Shown here one piece after another: positions 9,516 through 19,400 of a DNA stretch of 64,000 nucleotides; position 1 is the first letter of the stretch, and the number at the start of each line of letters is the position of its first letter. The notes beneath the pieces are model-generated. The model saw only the letters and a list, made by a program, of their open reading frames with translations, was not told the origin of the DNA and searched no databases. Source of the stretch: Spirochaetae bacterium HGW-Spirochaetae-1 (GTDB lineage Bacteria > Spirochaetota > UBA4802 > UBA5550); assembly GCA_002839375.1 (NCBI GenBank), contig PGXY01000001.1, forward strand, positions 372,001 to 436,000. Reading direction: 5' to 3'. The position numbers and the translations under genes were made by a program.

Positions 9516-10736
9516 TTGAGAATATGTCTGCTCTGTTACAGGGGGAATCCCTATTCCGGGGGACAGGGGATTTACCTGAAATATATCGCCGAAGAACTGG
9601 TCCGTCAGGGCCACCAGGTCCATGCCGTGGTGGGACCGCCATGGCCGCACCACATGGAGGGCGTCACCGTCCACAGGATACATAACAATGAATACTTTAT
9701 AAAAAAGGGAAATTCGGTGATTAATCCCCGGAGCCCCTTTGATATTTTTTCTCCCATAAATTTTTACGAGTTTCTCCACAGCCGGGCCGGCGCCTTTCCC
9801 GAAATAAGTTCCTTCAGCTACCGGGCCTACATGCTTTTAAGAAGGCTGCACGGGCAGTATAATTTTGATCTTATCCATGACAACCAGACCCTGGGCTATG
9901 GACTCCTGCTCATGAAAACCCTGGGGATACCGGTGTCTGCCACGATTCATCACCCCCTCAGCATTGACCTTGAGAATGTCCTGGAGCGCATGACGAAATT
10001 CAAGTCAAAGGTGAAAACCGTCAATTTTTATCCCATACTGATGCAGCGTATCGTATCAAAGCGCCTGGACCATATTATCACGGTTTCCGAAGACTCGAAG
10101 CGGACCATAAACAGGGACTTCGGCGTTCCCCTGAAAAAGCAGACCGTGGTCTATAACGGCATAGACCGGTCCATTTTCAGGACCCTTCCGAATGTAAAGA
10201 AAAAGAAGCGTAATATACTCTTCGTGGGAAATATCGAGGACGGCAAAAAGGGATTTGTGTACCTGTTGCGCGCCCTGACCCACATGAAAGAGCCCGTTAT
10301 GCTCACCGTCGTTGACGGGGGGGCTCCCCATCGGAAGCTCACGCAGCAGTTTATCGCAAAGCTTCATGTGGGAGATAAAATCCATTTCGCCGGTACGGCG
10401 TCCACAGAGGATCTGGTGCGTCATTACAATGAGGCCGAGATAGCTATTGTTCCTTCCGTCTATGAGGGTTTTGGTTTCCCTGCAGGTGAGGCCATGGCAT
10501 GCGGAACCCCCGTGATTGCCAGTGATGGAGGCGCATTGCCCGAGGTGGTGGGAGAGAGCGGTGTCGTTGTTCCGGCCCGCGACGAGTTTGCCCTTGCGCG
10601 GGCCATTGACGAACTGATCACGGACAGGGCTGGTCTCAAGCGCATGGGGCGGCTTGGCATTGAGCGTGTGGAATCGCTTTTTAACTGGGAAAGGGCGGTG
10701 AGTCAGATGATAAAGGTCTGGGAACGCCTCATCTGA
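9516..10736 (+). CDS. GT4-type glycosyltransferase
   Basis: Transfers a sugar from an activated donor, product unknown. The N-terminal Rossmann half opens LRICLLCYRGNPYSGGQGIYLKYIAEELVRQGH; the C-terminal half has the GT-B/GT4 donor-site signature EGFGFPAGEAMACGTPVIAS and ALPEVVGESG. I place the start at TTG 9516, 8 bases after GAGG at 9504-9507, just past the stop of the acyltransferase. An ATG at 9483 in the same frame would overlap that gene by 23 bases and lacks a ribosome site. The 3' end overlaps the convergent pgeF-like gene by 8 bases. Confidence 0.88.
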   Translation: MRICLLCYRGNPYSGGQGIYLKYIAEELVRQGHQVHAVVGPPWPHHMEGVTVHRIHNNEYFIKKGNSVINPRSPFDIFSPINFYEFLHSRAGAFPEISSFSYRAYMLLRRLHGQYNFDLIHDNQTLGYGLLLMKTLGIPVSATIHHPLSIDLENVLERMTKFKSKVKTVNFYPILMQRIVSKRLDHIITVSEDSKRTINRDFGVPLKKQTVVYNGIDRSIFRTLPNVKKKKRNILFVGNIEDGKKGFVYLLRALTHMKEPVMLTVVDGGAPHRKLTQQFIAKLHVGDKIHFAGTASTEDLVRHYNEAEIAIVPSVYEGFGFPAGEAMACGTPVIASDGGALPEVVGESGVVVPARDEFALARAIDELITDRAGLKRMGRLGIERVESLFNWERAVSQMIKVWERLI

Positions 10737-11457
10737 AAAAGGCGAAATTCAGGTTTCTTCCCGTATCGCCGTAGCGATGGGAAAAAAAAGAATCCGAATT
10801 CTGAAGGCTGCAGATTTCCGTGTTGAAGATGTTTTCTTCGGGTATACCCTCCTCAATCAGGGAACATTCGATGCTGTACCATAGGTTCAGATATATTTTA
10901 CCATCTTCCTCGACGCAGTCTTCCGGGAAAAAATCAGCCACCTCTTTCCCTACCTCATATGACTCGGGACCTATTGAGGGGAGTATGAAGACCTGCATGG
11001 CTTCATAGCTGCACCCATATTCGTCCTTCATTATTTGTATCATCTTCCTTGATATCTGGAGCCGTGTTCCCTTCCATCCTGAATGGGCCGCACCCAGAAC
11101 TCTTTTATCCATATCAGCGATGAAAACGGGAACACAGTCTGCCGTGCGGATAACGGGGCAGATACCCGGCATTCCTGTGATTATGGCGTCGGCATCGCCG
11201 AAGACATGAGACGGTGTTGTGGGAAGTTCCCTGGCATGCAGGATCGTGTCACCATGTTCCTGGTTAAGAAAAAGTATACGGTTTTCCGTGAGGCGCAGCA
11301 TTGACGAGAGCAGTTCCCTCTCCCGGGAGCGGATATCCTGATCGTTGCGGGAGTAGTCCGTGTCATTGCCTTCTTTTCCGAGCACGCCGAGGCTAAGGCC
11401 CTTGAAAGGACTCTCTATGGAATAGTAATTACGTTCGTTTTTTATAAATGATATCAT
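10729..11457 (-). CDS. pgeF: YfiH/LACC1-type polyphenol oxidase family protein (PgeF-like)
   Basis: The 242-residue product carries the family's zinc-site pattern: a His in LNQEHGDTI, a Cys in RTADCVPVFIAD, and the His of GAAHSGWKGT. Family members have purine nucleoside phosphorylase/adenosine deaminase activity, and E. coli YfiH removes misincorporated amino acids from peptidoglycan precursors; which activity applies here cannot be read from sequence. It follows the PHP phosphatase gene by 13 bases and is probably in the same transcript. Confidence 0.88.
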   Translation of the reverse strand: MISFIKNERNYYSIESPFKGLSLGVLGKEGNDTDYSRNDQDIRSRERELLSSMLRLTENRILFLNQEHGDTILHARELPTTPSHVFGDADAIITGMPGICPVIRTADCVPVFIADMDKRVLGAAHSGWKGTRLQISRKMIQIMKDEYGCSYEAMQVFILPSIGPESYEVGKEVADFFPEDCVEEDGKIYLNLWYSIECSLIEEGIPEENIFNTEICSLQNSDSFFSHRYGDTGRNLNFAFFR

Positions 11458-11470
11458 GCGGTCAATCCTG

Positions 11471-12265
11471 TCACAGGGGAGTGGTGTATCTTTTCCGTTT
11501 CCTGAAAAAAGAGAGTGAAGTGTAGCCGGCCTTTTTTATTTTTTCCAGCGCCGCATCGAACATGTAGCCCACGTGTTCCGGCGAGTGTGAATCGGATCCC
11601 AGGGTGATGGGAACATTGTTGTCAAAAAATATTTTCAGGATGTCATCGGAGGGATACATCTCTTTTACCGGCTTAATAAGGCCCGATGTATTGATTTCAG
11701 CCGCTATGTCCAGGGATGACATCATACCGGCGATGCGGTCAATAGTGGCAGAGAAATCTTTCGTGGCCCTGTGGCCGAATTTTTTAACCAGGTCGAAATG
11801 GCCAACCATATCGAAGAGCCGTGAACCAACGAGGTCGCCGATTATTTCAAAATAACGGGTATATACGTCGTTGATATCGCGGCTGTCAAACTCATGAACA
11901 TAATCGTCATGGTCAAAGGGCCAGTCATCGATGAAGTGGCATGATCCAATGAGATAATCGATTCTTGCATCGGTAAAGTATTTTTGAGGAAATGAATCGT
12001 GGAGTGGAAAATCGACCTCGAATCCCAGCAGTATTTCCATGCTGCCGTCAAATTCAATTTTTTTATTTTCAACGAGGGCTATGTATTCTTCGGTCTGTTC
12101 CGGTTCCATGGTGATACCATTGCGAAGATGAGACGGCAGCGGAGCGTGATCGGAAAATCCCATGACAGCGATGCCTTTTTCGCGGGCTGATATGATATAC
12201 TCATCCATGGTTCCCCGGGCGTGTCCGCAGAGGGAGGTGTGATTATGAAGATTTACCAGTTTCAT
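11471..12265 (-). CDS. PHP-domain phosphatase (histidinol-phosphatase family)
   Basis: A 264-residue PHP protein. HNHTSLCGHARGTMDEYIISAREKG and GFSDHAPLP match the metal-binding N-terminus of HisJ/HisK-type histidinol phosphatases, and SDSHSPEHVG near the C-terminus supplies the last metal ligands. It would dephosphorylate histidinol phosphate in histidine synthesis, or a related phosphomonoester. No other his genes are nearby, so the substrate is not secured by context. An unrecognised gene ends 9 bases upstream. Confidence 0.85.
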   Translation of the reverse strand: MKLVNLHNHTSLCGHARGTMDEYIISAREKGIAVMGFSDHAPLPSHLRNGITMEPEQTEEYIALVENKKIEFDGSMEILLGFEVDFPLHDSFPQKYFTDARIDYLIGSCHFIDDWPFDHDDYVHEFDSRDINDVYTRYFEIIGDLVGSRLFDMVGHFDLVKKFGHRATKDFSATIDRIAGMMSSLDIAAEINTSGLIKPVKEMYPSDDILKIFFDNNVPITLGSDSHSPEHVGYMFDAALEKIKKAGYTSLSFFRKRKRYTTPL

Positions 12266-12274
12266 GTCGATTCT

Positions 12275-12946
12275 TTAATAGCCATGCCGGGAATAAAAGC
12301 AGGAAATATCAATGAGCGACTGATAATCAATGTCGTGGATAGGATTTTTCCTGATGAAGAATTTATCAATGGTATCGGTTGGGATAGTATCATTGCGCGA
12401 AAGCACTGAGATATAATACCACAGAGGATGGATGGATGCTTTCTGTTTTTGCTGTTGCGGCGCTCCCCTTTTTTTTGTATCGAGAATGCTGAGGAGATCC
12501 ATGGAAACGAACTGGGCCTCGGGCGTTGGGTCAAGGTGATCGAGCCGGTACATGTGCGGGTGACAGAGATACAGGACCAGTATACGACTTTTCTGGATAA
12601 AAAGCGAAGAGAGCTCTATGGAGCCGATTTCAATATATCGGGGTCTTAGCACGATTCGTTCAATGGTCCGCAGATCATCCTTTCCTGGGTACAGGGAAAG
12701 GAGAAATCGGATTTTATCGGCAGTCATTATGAGGGATCTGTTCTCGGGGAAGATTATCCGCGGATAGATTATATCGATATTATGCGACTGATATTTATAT
12801 CTGTCGCAGAGATAGAGCCTGTCGAAACGATTTTTGAGAAGCTGGTCAATGTCGAGGCTGATGTCGCTCTCTATCTCATTGACATTATAGTTCGTTTCTG
12901 TCAGGTCGTAGTTGCCGCCTGTATAATATTCCTGTATGTCGAACAT
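12275..12946 (-). CDS. Conserved-looking hypothetical protein, 223 aa
   Basis: I do not recognise this protein. It has no signal peptide and no membrane segment. It is rich in Asp, Ile, Leu and Tyr, with an acidic N-terminal third (NVNEIESDISLDIDQLL) and a basic, Gln-rich linker around residue 160 (RGAPQQQKQK). It lies in line with the PHP and PgeF-like genes with short gaps, and its codon use resembles theirs, which supports it being a real gene. No function is proposed. Confidence 0.6.
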   Translation of the reverse strand: MFDIQEYYTGGNYDLTETNYNVNEIESDISLDIDQLLKNRFDRLYLCDRYKYQSHNIDIIYPRIIFPENRSLIMTADKIRFLLSLYPGKDDLRTIERIVLRPRYIEIGSIELSSLFIQKSRILVLYLCHPHMYRLDHLDPTPEAQFVSMDLLSILDTKKRGAPQQQKQKASIHPLWYYISVLSRNDTIPTDTIDKFFIRKNPIHDIDYQSLIDISCFYSRHGY

Positions 12947-13142
12947 ATGTTTACTTGGTATAAATATCGATTTATTGACAATAAAAAAACAGGCATTAAT
13001 TGTCCGGATGAAATGTTCCTGCGGGTCGTATCACCAATAGGAACAGTGACTGTTTATAATGCCCGTTCATGAACTATAAATATACTGATTTTTACAACCG
13101 GCGTCAAATAAAGGTCTCAGCGAGAACTTATAATCGTCATAA

Positions 13143-13769
13143 TCAGCTGGGCTTCTTCATTTTGTTTCTGTCATCAATGTCTGCCTGGTTGTGCTGGTCG
13201 GGATATTTTCCCGTGATGGTGGAATAGAATTTCTGGATGAGTATCATATCCGATTCCAGATCTCCCGTCGGTATAATGAGGGGACCGAAGCCACCTGTTT
13301 TGGTGCGGTAATCCAGGAAACCTGTAGCAATGGGTACATTGGCGCCGAAGGCCATATGATAAAAACCGGTTTTCCAGTACCGAACCCGCTGCCGGGTTCC
13401 CTCGGGCGGGACTGCAAGGATCAGTTTCTCGGTTTTTTTAAAAAGCTCGATAGCCGCCTCGACCATATTATTATTCTTTGAACGGTCCACGGGGATACCC
13501 CCCATCCACTGCATAATCGTACTAAAGGGGAATTTAAAAAGGGATTTTTTGCCCAGCCAGTATATCTTGACCTTGAAGGCAAAGGCCAGCATAAGGGTCA
13601 GGGGCATATCCCAGTTCGTGGTGTGGGGCGCTGCGATGATTATGTATTTATTCTCCGACGGAAGCTCCCCGCTGCGTTTCCATCCCGAAATCTTCAGTAA
13701 GAAGAGGGATGTCCACCGTAATAGTGTTCTGAGTATAGGGGTATCAAAAAAGGTAGTTTTCATCTGCAT
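13143..13769 (-). CDS. PlsC-like glycerolipid acyltransferase family protein
   Basis: The 208-residue protein has the acyltransferase blocks in order: HTTNWD (the HX4D catalytic motif), GGIPVDRS (block II/III) and PPEGTR (the EGTR-type block). A hydrophobic N-terminal stretch (TLLRWTSLFLLKISGW) could hold it to the inner membrane. Members acylate lysophosphatidate or other glycerolipids; this shorter group is often annotated 1-acyl-glycerol-3-phosphate acyltransferase without proof of substrate. It stands alone between two unrelated genes. Confidence 0.8.
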   Translation of the reverse strand: MQMKTTFFDTPILRTLLRWTSLFLLKISGWKRSGELPSENKYIIIAAPHTTNWDMPLTLMLAFAFKVKIYWLGKKSLFKFPFSTIMQWMGGIPVDRSKNNNMVEAAIELFKKTEKLILAVPPEGTRQRVRYWKTGFYHMAFGANVPIATGFLDYRTKTGGFGPLIIPTGDLESDMILIQKFYSTITGKYPDQHNQADIDDRNKMKKPS

Positions 13770-13917
13770 GGCCGTAACCTCTCTCTTGGTAGTATGTCAG
13801 GAAGGCCATGCAGAAGTATCCCACGAAGCTGTTCCTTACATGAATGTAAATATTCACTGGCTTGAATATTTCACACATCGTCAGGAAATATCCTAAAAAG
13901 TCAAGTCTATTGGATCG

Positions 13918-14586
13918 TCAGCCGCGGTTTCTGCGGTTCCTTCCCAGGTCTGTTATATTTGACTTCGTGGTTTCCTGTATTTTTTTCAACTGCTGCTTTA
14001 TCAGTTCATCGTGCTTGGCTTTACGGTCTGTTTTTATTTTCTGCCTGGGAACTTTTTTCCAGTCAAAGCGGTGAATGATATCGACCGTTTCGAGCAGGTC
14101 TTTATGAATGGTGTTGTCCTCGCCGCACCAGAGGGATACCGTGGCACCCGAATCCTTTGTGGACTCGATGGCGGGGATAAAGTCGCTGTCACCGGCTACT
14201 ATTATAACATGTTCGATATGACCCGATGCCGCATGGCGGACCATATCAACGGAGAGGAGAACATCAACCCGTTTCTGTTCGAAGTATTCTTTGTATCCGT
14301 CCCAGCGGCGTTGAAGTTTGCCCAGGCGCACGGCCCATCTTTCAATGGAACTGATTTCTTCCATAAAAAGCATGTGATCCTCCATGCGTCTTTTTTCGCT
14401 ATCCGTGGGCTCCGTTGACATCCAGGGAGCGCAGTAGTAAAAATAGCATCTCAAAAGGTCAAGCTGAATGGATTTTCGCAGCGGTTTAAGCAGGTAGTCG
14501 GCCAGTTCGTCGTATTTGGGGACCAGGTTGTGTTTCTTTGCCAGGGACAGGAGATAGGCTCCGTCAATGAATATGGCTGCTCGCAT
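13918..14586 (-). CDS. NYN-domain (LabA/DUF88-like) putative ribonuclease
   Basis: PIN-like NYN fold. The acidic residues expected at the active site are visible: Asp8 in AAIFIDGAYL, the Asp residues of KRVDVLLSVDMV, and the pair in IIVAGDSDFIPAI. At 222 residues it has a basic C-terminal tail (KVPRQKIKTDRKAKHDELIK...) that may bind RNA. NYN proteins are predicted metal-dependent RNases; the target is unknown. A perfect inverted repeat lies 32 bases upstream of its start. Confidence 0.85.
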   Translation of the reverse strand: MRAAIFIDGAYLLSLAKKHNLVPKYDELADYLLKPLRKSIQLDLLRCYFYYCAPWMSTEPTDSEKRRMEDHMLFMEEISSIERWAVRLGKLQRRWDGYKEYFEQKRVDVLLSVDMVRHAASGHIEHVIIVAGDSDFIPAIESTKDSGATVSLWCGEDNTIHKDLLETVDIIHRFDWKKVPRQKIKTDRKAKHDELIKQQLKKIQETTKSNITDLGRNRRNRG

Positions 14587-15008
14587 GATTATTGCTCCAA
14601 TATGAAATTATTATTCGACCGGTTTTATAACCGGTATGACCGGGGTCTTCCCCCGCAGGATGCCTGAAAAACGGTCTCTTTATGCGATATCAGGCAGTTC
14701 CTTGCTGTCGCATTATGAAAAGGTGTACTTTTAAGGTATACTATTTTAAAGTCAAATACTATTACTTTTTCTACAATAGGGTCAGGATATTTTTATATCC
14801 GGGAAGGCCTGCCTGAATGTCTTCTGCTATTCTCTTGTCATGAAAGAGAGCTATCTCTAGCTGTTTCTTTTGAAGAGATGACGGCCTCAGGATAGGAAGT
14901 GACCGTGAAGGATGACGTGCTCTTAACATGAAATGATATACCGGTGACGCACCGTCGTGACGGTAAACGGGGCATCCGGGGAAATAGAAACAGCTATTTT
15001 ATCGGAAA
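14587..15008. other. 422-base non-coding stretch between the NYN gene and gltD
   Basis: No reading frame here looks like a gene. It contains the inverted repeat at 14618-14635, an AT-rich part at 14720-14780 able to hold promoters for the leftward NYN gene, and imperfect GC-rich stems at 14940-14970 that may end the gltBD message. Confidence 0.5.
14618..14635. promoter_or_regulatory. Perfect inverted repeat upstream of the NYN gene
   Basis: ACCGGTT, a TTAT loop, AACCGGT. Seven paired bases, 32 bases before the NYN start codon. It is too short and lacks a T-run for a terminator, so an operator or leader hairpin is more likely. Confidence 0.35.
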
Positions 15009-16430
15009 TTATTTTTTTAAATATCGGTTTATGGCTGCTGCCGCATTCCGGCCGTCATGTATGGCCCAGACCACCAGTGAGGCGCCCCGCATGGCATCAC
15101 CGGCGGAGAAAACCCCGTCGATGCTGGTCATGCAGTTTTCATCGACCTTAATGTTTCCCCTGGCATCGCAGGCAAGGTCCAGGTCCCGCACAAGTCCTTC
15201 GTGAACCACGTGTTCAAAACCCATGGCAAGAAGAACCAGGTCGGCCTCCAGTTCGAACTGTGTTTCGGGAATTTCAGTCATGGTCATTTTCCCGTCATCT
15301 TCAATCAGCCAATTTACCTTTGAGGCCTTTATTTTTTTAACCGCGCCTCCTTCACCCATGAATTCCCTGGTGAGTACGTTCCACATACGGTCGCATCCTT
15401 CTTCATGGGAACTCGAGGTCTTGAGCAGCCTGGGCCAGAGCGGCCATGGTTCCCTGTTTGTGCGGTGACGCGGCGGCATGGGCATCAGTTCGATCTGGGT
15501 TATGCTCTTGGCTCCGCGGCGGTTGGCGGAACCGACGCAGTCTGAACCCGTATCTCCCCCGCCTATGACTACGACATTTTTATTAAAGGCGGCAATGACA
15601 TCGGTTTCGGATATCCTGTCTCCGCGGACTACCCTGTTCTGCTGTGCGAGAAATTCCATGGCGAAATGAACTCCCTTGAGCTCCCTTCCTTTTATATCAA
15701 GGTCGCGGGCTTTTCTTGCGCCGATGGTGAGGCACACGGCGTCGGATTCATCACGGATCTGTTTTATGCTCACATCCTTTCCAACATACGTGCCGGTACG
15801 GAAAACGATACCCTCCTTTTCCATGATATTTATGCGGCGGTCTATTATTCCCTTTTCCAGTTTAAAGTCGGGGATGCCGAAGCGGAGATAGCCCCCGACG
15901 CTGTCTTCGGCTTCATACAGGATGACGGAATGGCCTGCCCGGTTCAGAAGGTCGGCGCAGGCAAGGCCTGCAGGTCCGCCACCGATCACGGCGACCTTCT
16001 TACCCGTCCGGATTTCCGGGGGCTGGGGTTTTACGTACCCTTCCTGAAAGGCCTTTTCGATGACGGCCAGCTCGTTCTGGCGAATCGTGACAGATTCGTC
16101 GTTCAGGGCAAGGACGCACGACGCTTCACAGGGCGCCGGACAGACACGGCCCGTAAATTCGGGGAAATTATTGGTCTCCTGGAGCATATCCAATGCGGCC
16201 TCCCAGTCACTATTGAAAATTCTGTCCTGCCATTCCGGCATGATGTTGCCAATGGGACAGCCCCAGTGGCAAAAGGGAACACCGCAATCCATGCATCGCG
16301 CAGCCTGAAGCTTTCTTTCCTGTTCGGGGAGCTGTCGTTCCACCTCTCCCCAGTCATGAACCCGCTCTTCAACGGGTCGGTATCCCGATTCGCGTCTTTT
16401 TATTTTCAAGAATCCTTTTGGATCTCCCAT
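15009..16430 (-). CDS. gltD: Glutamate synthase small (beta) subunit
   Basis: Transfers electrons from NAD(P)H through FAD and iron-sulfur centres to the large subunit. The N-terminus has cysteine motifs CMDCGVPFCHWGCPIGN and CPAPCEASC for [4Fe-4S] clusters; two dinucleotide folds follow (VAVIGGGPAGLACADLL near residue 147 and VVVIGGGDTGSDCVG near 290). The length of 473 residues is usual. The start ATG shares one base with the gltB stop (TGATG), so translation is coupled. Confidence 0.96.
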   Translation of the reverse strand: MGDPKGFLKIKRRESGYRPVEERVHDWGEVERQLPEQERKLQAARCMDCGVPFCHWGCPIGNIMPEWQDRIFNSDWEAALDMLQETNNFPEFTGRVCPAPCEASCVLALNDESVTIRQNELAVIEKAFQEGYVKPQPPEIRTGKKVAVIGGGPAGLACADLLNRAGHSVILYEAEDSVGGYLRFGIPDFKLEKGIIDRRINIMEKEGIVFRTGTYVGKDVSIKQIRDESDAVCLTIGARKARDLDIKGRELKGVHFAMEFLAQQNRVVRGDRISETDVIAAFNKNVVVIGGGDTGSDCVGSANRRGAKSITQIELMPMPPRHRTNREPWPLWPRLLKTSSSHEEGCDRMWNVLTREFMGEGGAVKKIKASKVNWLIEDDGKMTMTEIPETQFELEADLVLLAMGFEHVVHEGLVRDLDLACDARGNIKVDENCMTSIDGVFSAGDAMRGASLVVWAIHDGRNAAAAINRYLKK

Positions 16431-19400
16431 CAGTATGCTCCTTCAAGCTGTTGTTCTTCCCGAATTGATTTCAGTTTTTCGTCAATGAGCTCGATTTTCA
16501 TTTCATTCATTGCCCGCTTGTACTCAAAAGGCATTATCTTGACAAACCGGGGCACGTAATCGTACCAGTTGCGAAGTATCTCCTTTGCCTTGTCGCTCTG
16601 CGTGTGCTGGATATGCTTTTTCAGCGTTTCAATGATGAAATCCTGATCGTCATAGTCCCGTACCTGGGTAAGCTCGACCATACCCTTGTTGCAGAAATTA
16701 TCAAAGGATCCTTCTTCATCGAGAACATAGGCCACACCGCCGCTCATACCCGCAGCGAAATTTCTTCCAACGCGCCCAAGGACGATGATGCGGCCACCCG
16801 TCATGTATTCGGCGCAGTGGTCGCCCGTTCCTTCAACAACTGCCGTGGCGCCGCTGTTGCGTACACAGAAGCGTTCGCCGGCAATCCCCCGTATGAAGGC
16901 TTCACCGCTTGTCGCCCCATAAAGCACGGTATTGCCCGTAATGATATTTTTTTCCGGTGTGAATGTTACACCCTTGGGTGGAACCACAATGATACGTCCG
17001 CCCGAAAGTCCCTTTCCGAGATAATCATTGGAATCGCCTTCGAGCCTGAATGTTACGCCACGAGCAAGGAAGGCACCAAAACTTTGACCGGCGCACCCCT
17101 GAAAAACGCATTGAATGGTGTTATCGGGCAGCCCCCCCTCGCCGAATTTGCGGGATATTTCATAGGAGAGCATGGTCCCCGTTGTCCTGTCCCGGTTCGT
17201 TATGGGCATTTCCAGGTAGACGTTGAGTTCCCTGCTGCCTTCGAGTATGGGCCTGGCCCTCTCGATGAGCTTGCGGTCCAGTATGGATACTATTTTATGA
17301 ATCTGGTCCTGGACGCAGAACGTGGCATTGGTATCGGCCTGGGCCGGCCGGTGAAGAATGGCGGCAGGATGGAGCGTTGACGCTTTCATATGGTCAAGCT
17401 TTCGCATCTGAAGCAGGTCGGTCCGCCCGATCAGTTCGTTAAAGGTACTGATGCCCAGCGATGCCATTATCTCCCGCACATCGCGTGCTATGAAACGGAA
17501 ATAGTTGATGAGATATTCAGGTTTGCCGCTGAATTTTTTTCTCAGTTCCGGGTCCTGTGTGGCCACTCCCACGGGGCAGGTATTCATGTGGCATTTTCGC
17601 ATCATTATGCAGCCCATGACGATGAGGGCCGCCGTTCCGAAGCCGAATTCTTCGGCTCCGAGTATTCCGGCAAGCACGATGTCGGTGCCGTTTTTCAGCT
17701 GTCCGTCGGTCTGGAGACGGACCCGGCCGCGCAGGTCATTGAGTACCAGGGTCTGGTGAGCCTCGGAAAGTCCAAGCTCCCAGGGGAGCCCGGCGTGTTT
17801 TATGGAGCTTTGCGGGCTTGCCCCGGTTCCGCCGTCGTAGCCGCTGATGAGGATGTTGTCGGCATGGGCCTTGGCAACGCCTGCTGCTATGGTACCGACG
17901 CCGGTTTCAGATACAAGTTTGACGCTGATGCGTGCCCGGGGATTGGCGTTCTTGAGATCGAAGATGAGCTGCGCCAGATCCTCGATTGAATAGATGTCAT
18001 GGTGCGGCGGTGGAGAGATGAGCGTAACACCGGGGGTCGAATGCCGGGTTGTAGCAATTAATTTATCAATCTTGTGTCCCGGCAGCTGCCCGCCTTCGCC
18101 AGGCTTTGCTCCCTGGGCCATCTTTATCTGCAATTCGTCGGCATTGGCCAGATAGTTGCTGGTCACGCCGAATCTTCCCGATGCCACCTGCTTGATGGCG
18201 CTTCTGGCCAGTGTTCCATCGTCGCGGCGGGTGAAGCGGCGTGATTCTTCTCCTCCTTCACCTGAGTTGCTGCGGCCGCCGATGGTATTCATGGCCACGG
18301 CTATGGCCTCATGCGCCTCTTTGCTGATAGAACCAAAGGACATGGCTCCCGTAGTGAGGCGTTTCATGATTTCCTCTTCGGGTTCAACGTCTTCAATGGG
18401 GATGGATTCACGCATTTTAAAATCAAAAAGACCGCGTATCACATGGGGAGAACGGTTGTGGTTATTAACCAGTTTAGAAAATTGCCTGTATTTCTCGTAA
18501 TCGTTCGTTCTGGTGGCCCACTGGAGAAGATGAATGGTTTCGGGATTCCACGCGTGTTTCTCGCCGCCTTTGCGGTAGCTGTAAACGCCGTCGGATTCAA
18601 GAAGCTGCGGTTTTTCCACGAAGGCCTTGCGATGCTTGGCAAGGGATTCTTTGGCTATCTCCCTGAGCCCGATGCCTCCAATGCGCGATTCGGTCCCGGT
18701 GAAATACAGGTCGACGAGCTCATTGCTCAGGCCGACGGCTTCGACGATCTGTGCCCCGCGGTAACTGCGGAGGGTCGATGTTCCCATCTTGGAGAGTATT
18801 TTTAAAATACCCTTGTTTATGGATTTGATGAAATTTCCCTCAAGCTTTTCATAATCGGCATTTTCGGAGAGCTTCTTGTTTTTCCTCAGGCTCTCTATAG
18901 TGGCAAAAACTCCGTAAGGGTTGATGGCGCTTGCCCCATAGCTGAAAAGAAGGGCGAAGTGCATGACCTCCCTGGGCTCGGCGCTTTCCACGAGTATCCC
19001 CGTACGCTTTCTTTTTTTTGCACGGATGAGGTGATGATGTACGCCGGCCATGGCCAGGAGTGATGGTATGGGGACATTGACGCGGTTTGCCCGGCGGTCT
19101 GAAAGAATGATGAAATTATGGCCTGCATCTATCATCGCTTCGGATTCGATGCAGAGCTTTTCCATAGCTGCGGCCAGGGCATCCTCACCGCCCGAGGCGG
19201 GGAATACTATGTCGAGCGTTACGGGATTGAACGAGGAATTGGTGCTCTGTTTGATGGTTTCCATTTCGCGATTGGTGAATATTGGGCTGAAGTATTTAAT
19301 CATACGGCACTGTTCGGGAATTTCAGCCAGGAGATTTTTTTCAGAACCGATATAACTCGTGAGAGTCATGACCAGTTCTTCCCTGATGGGGTCTATGGGA

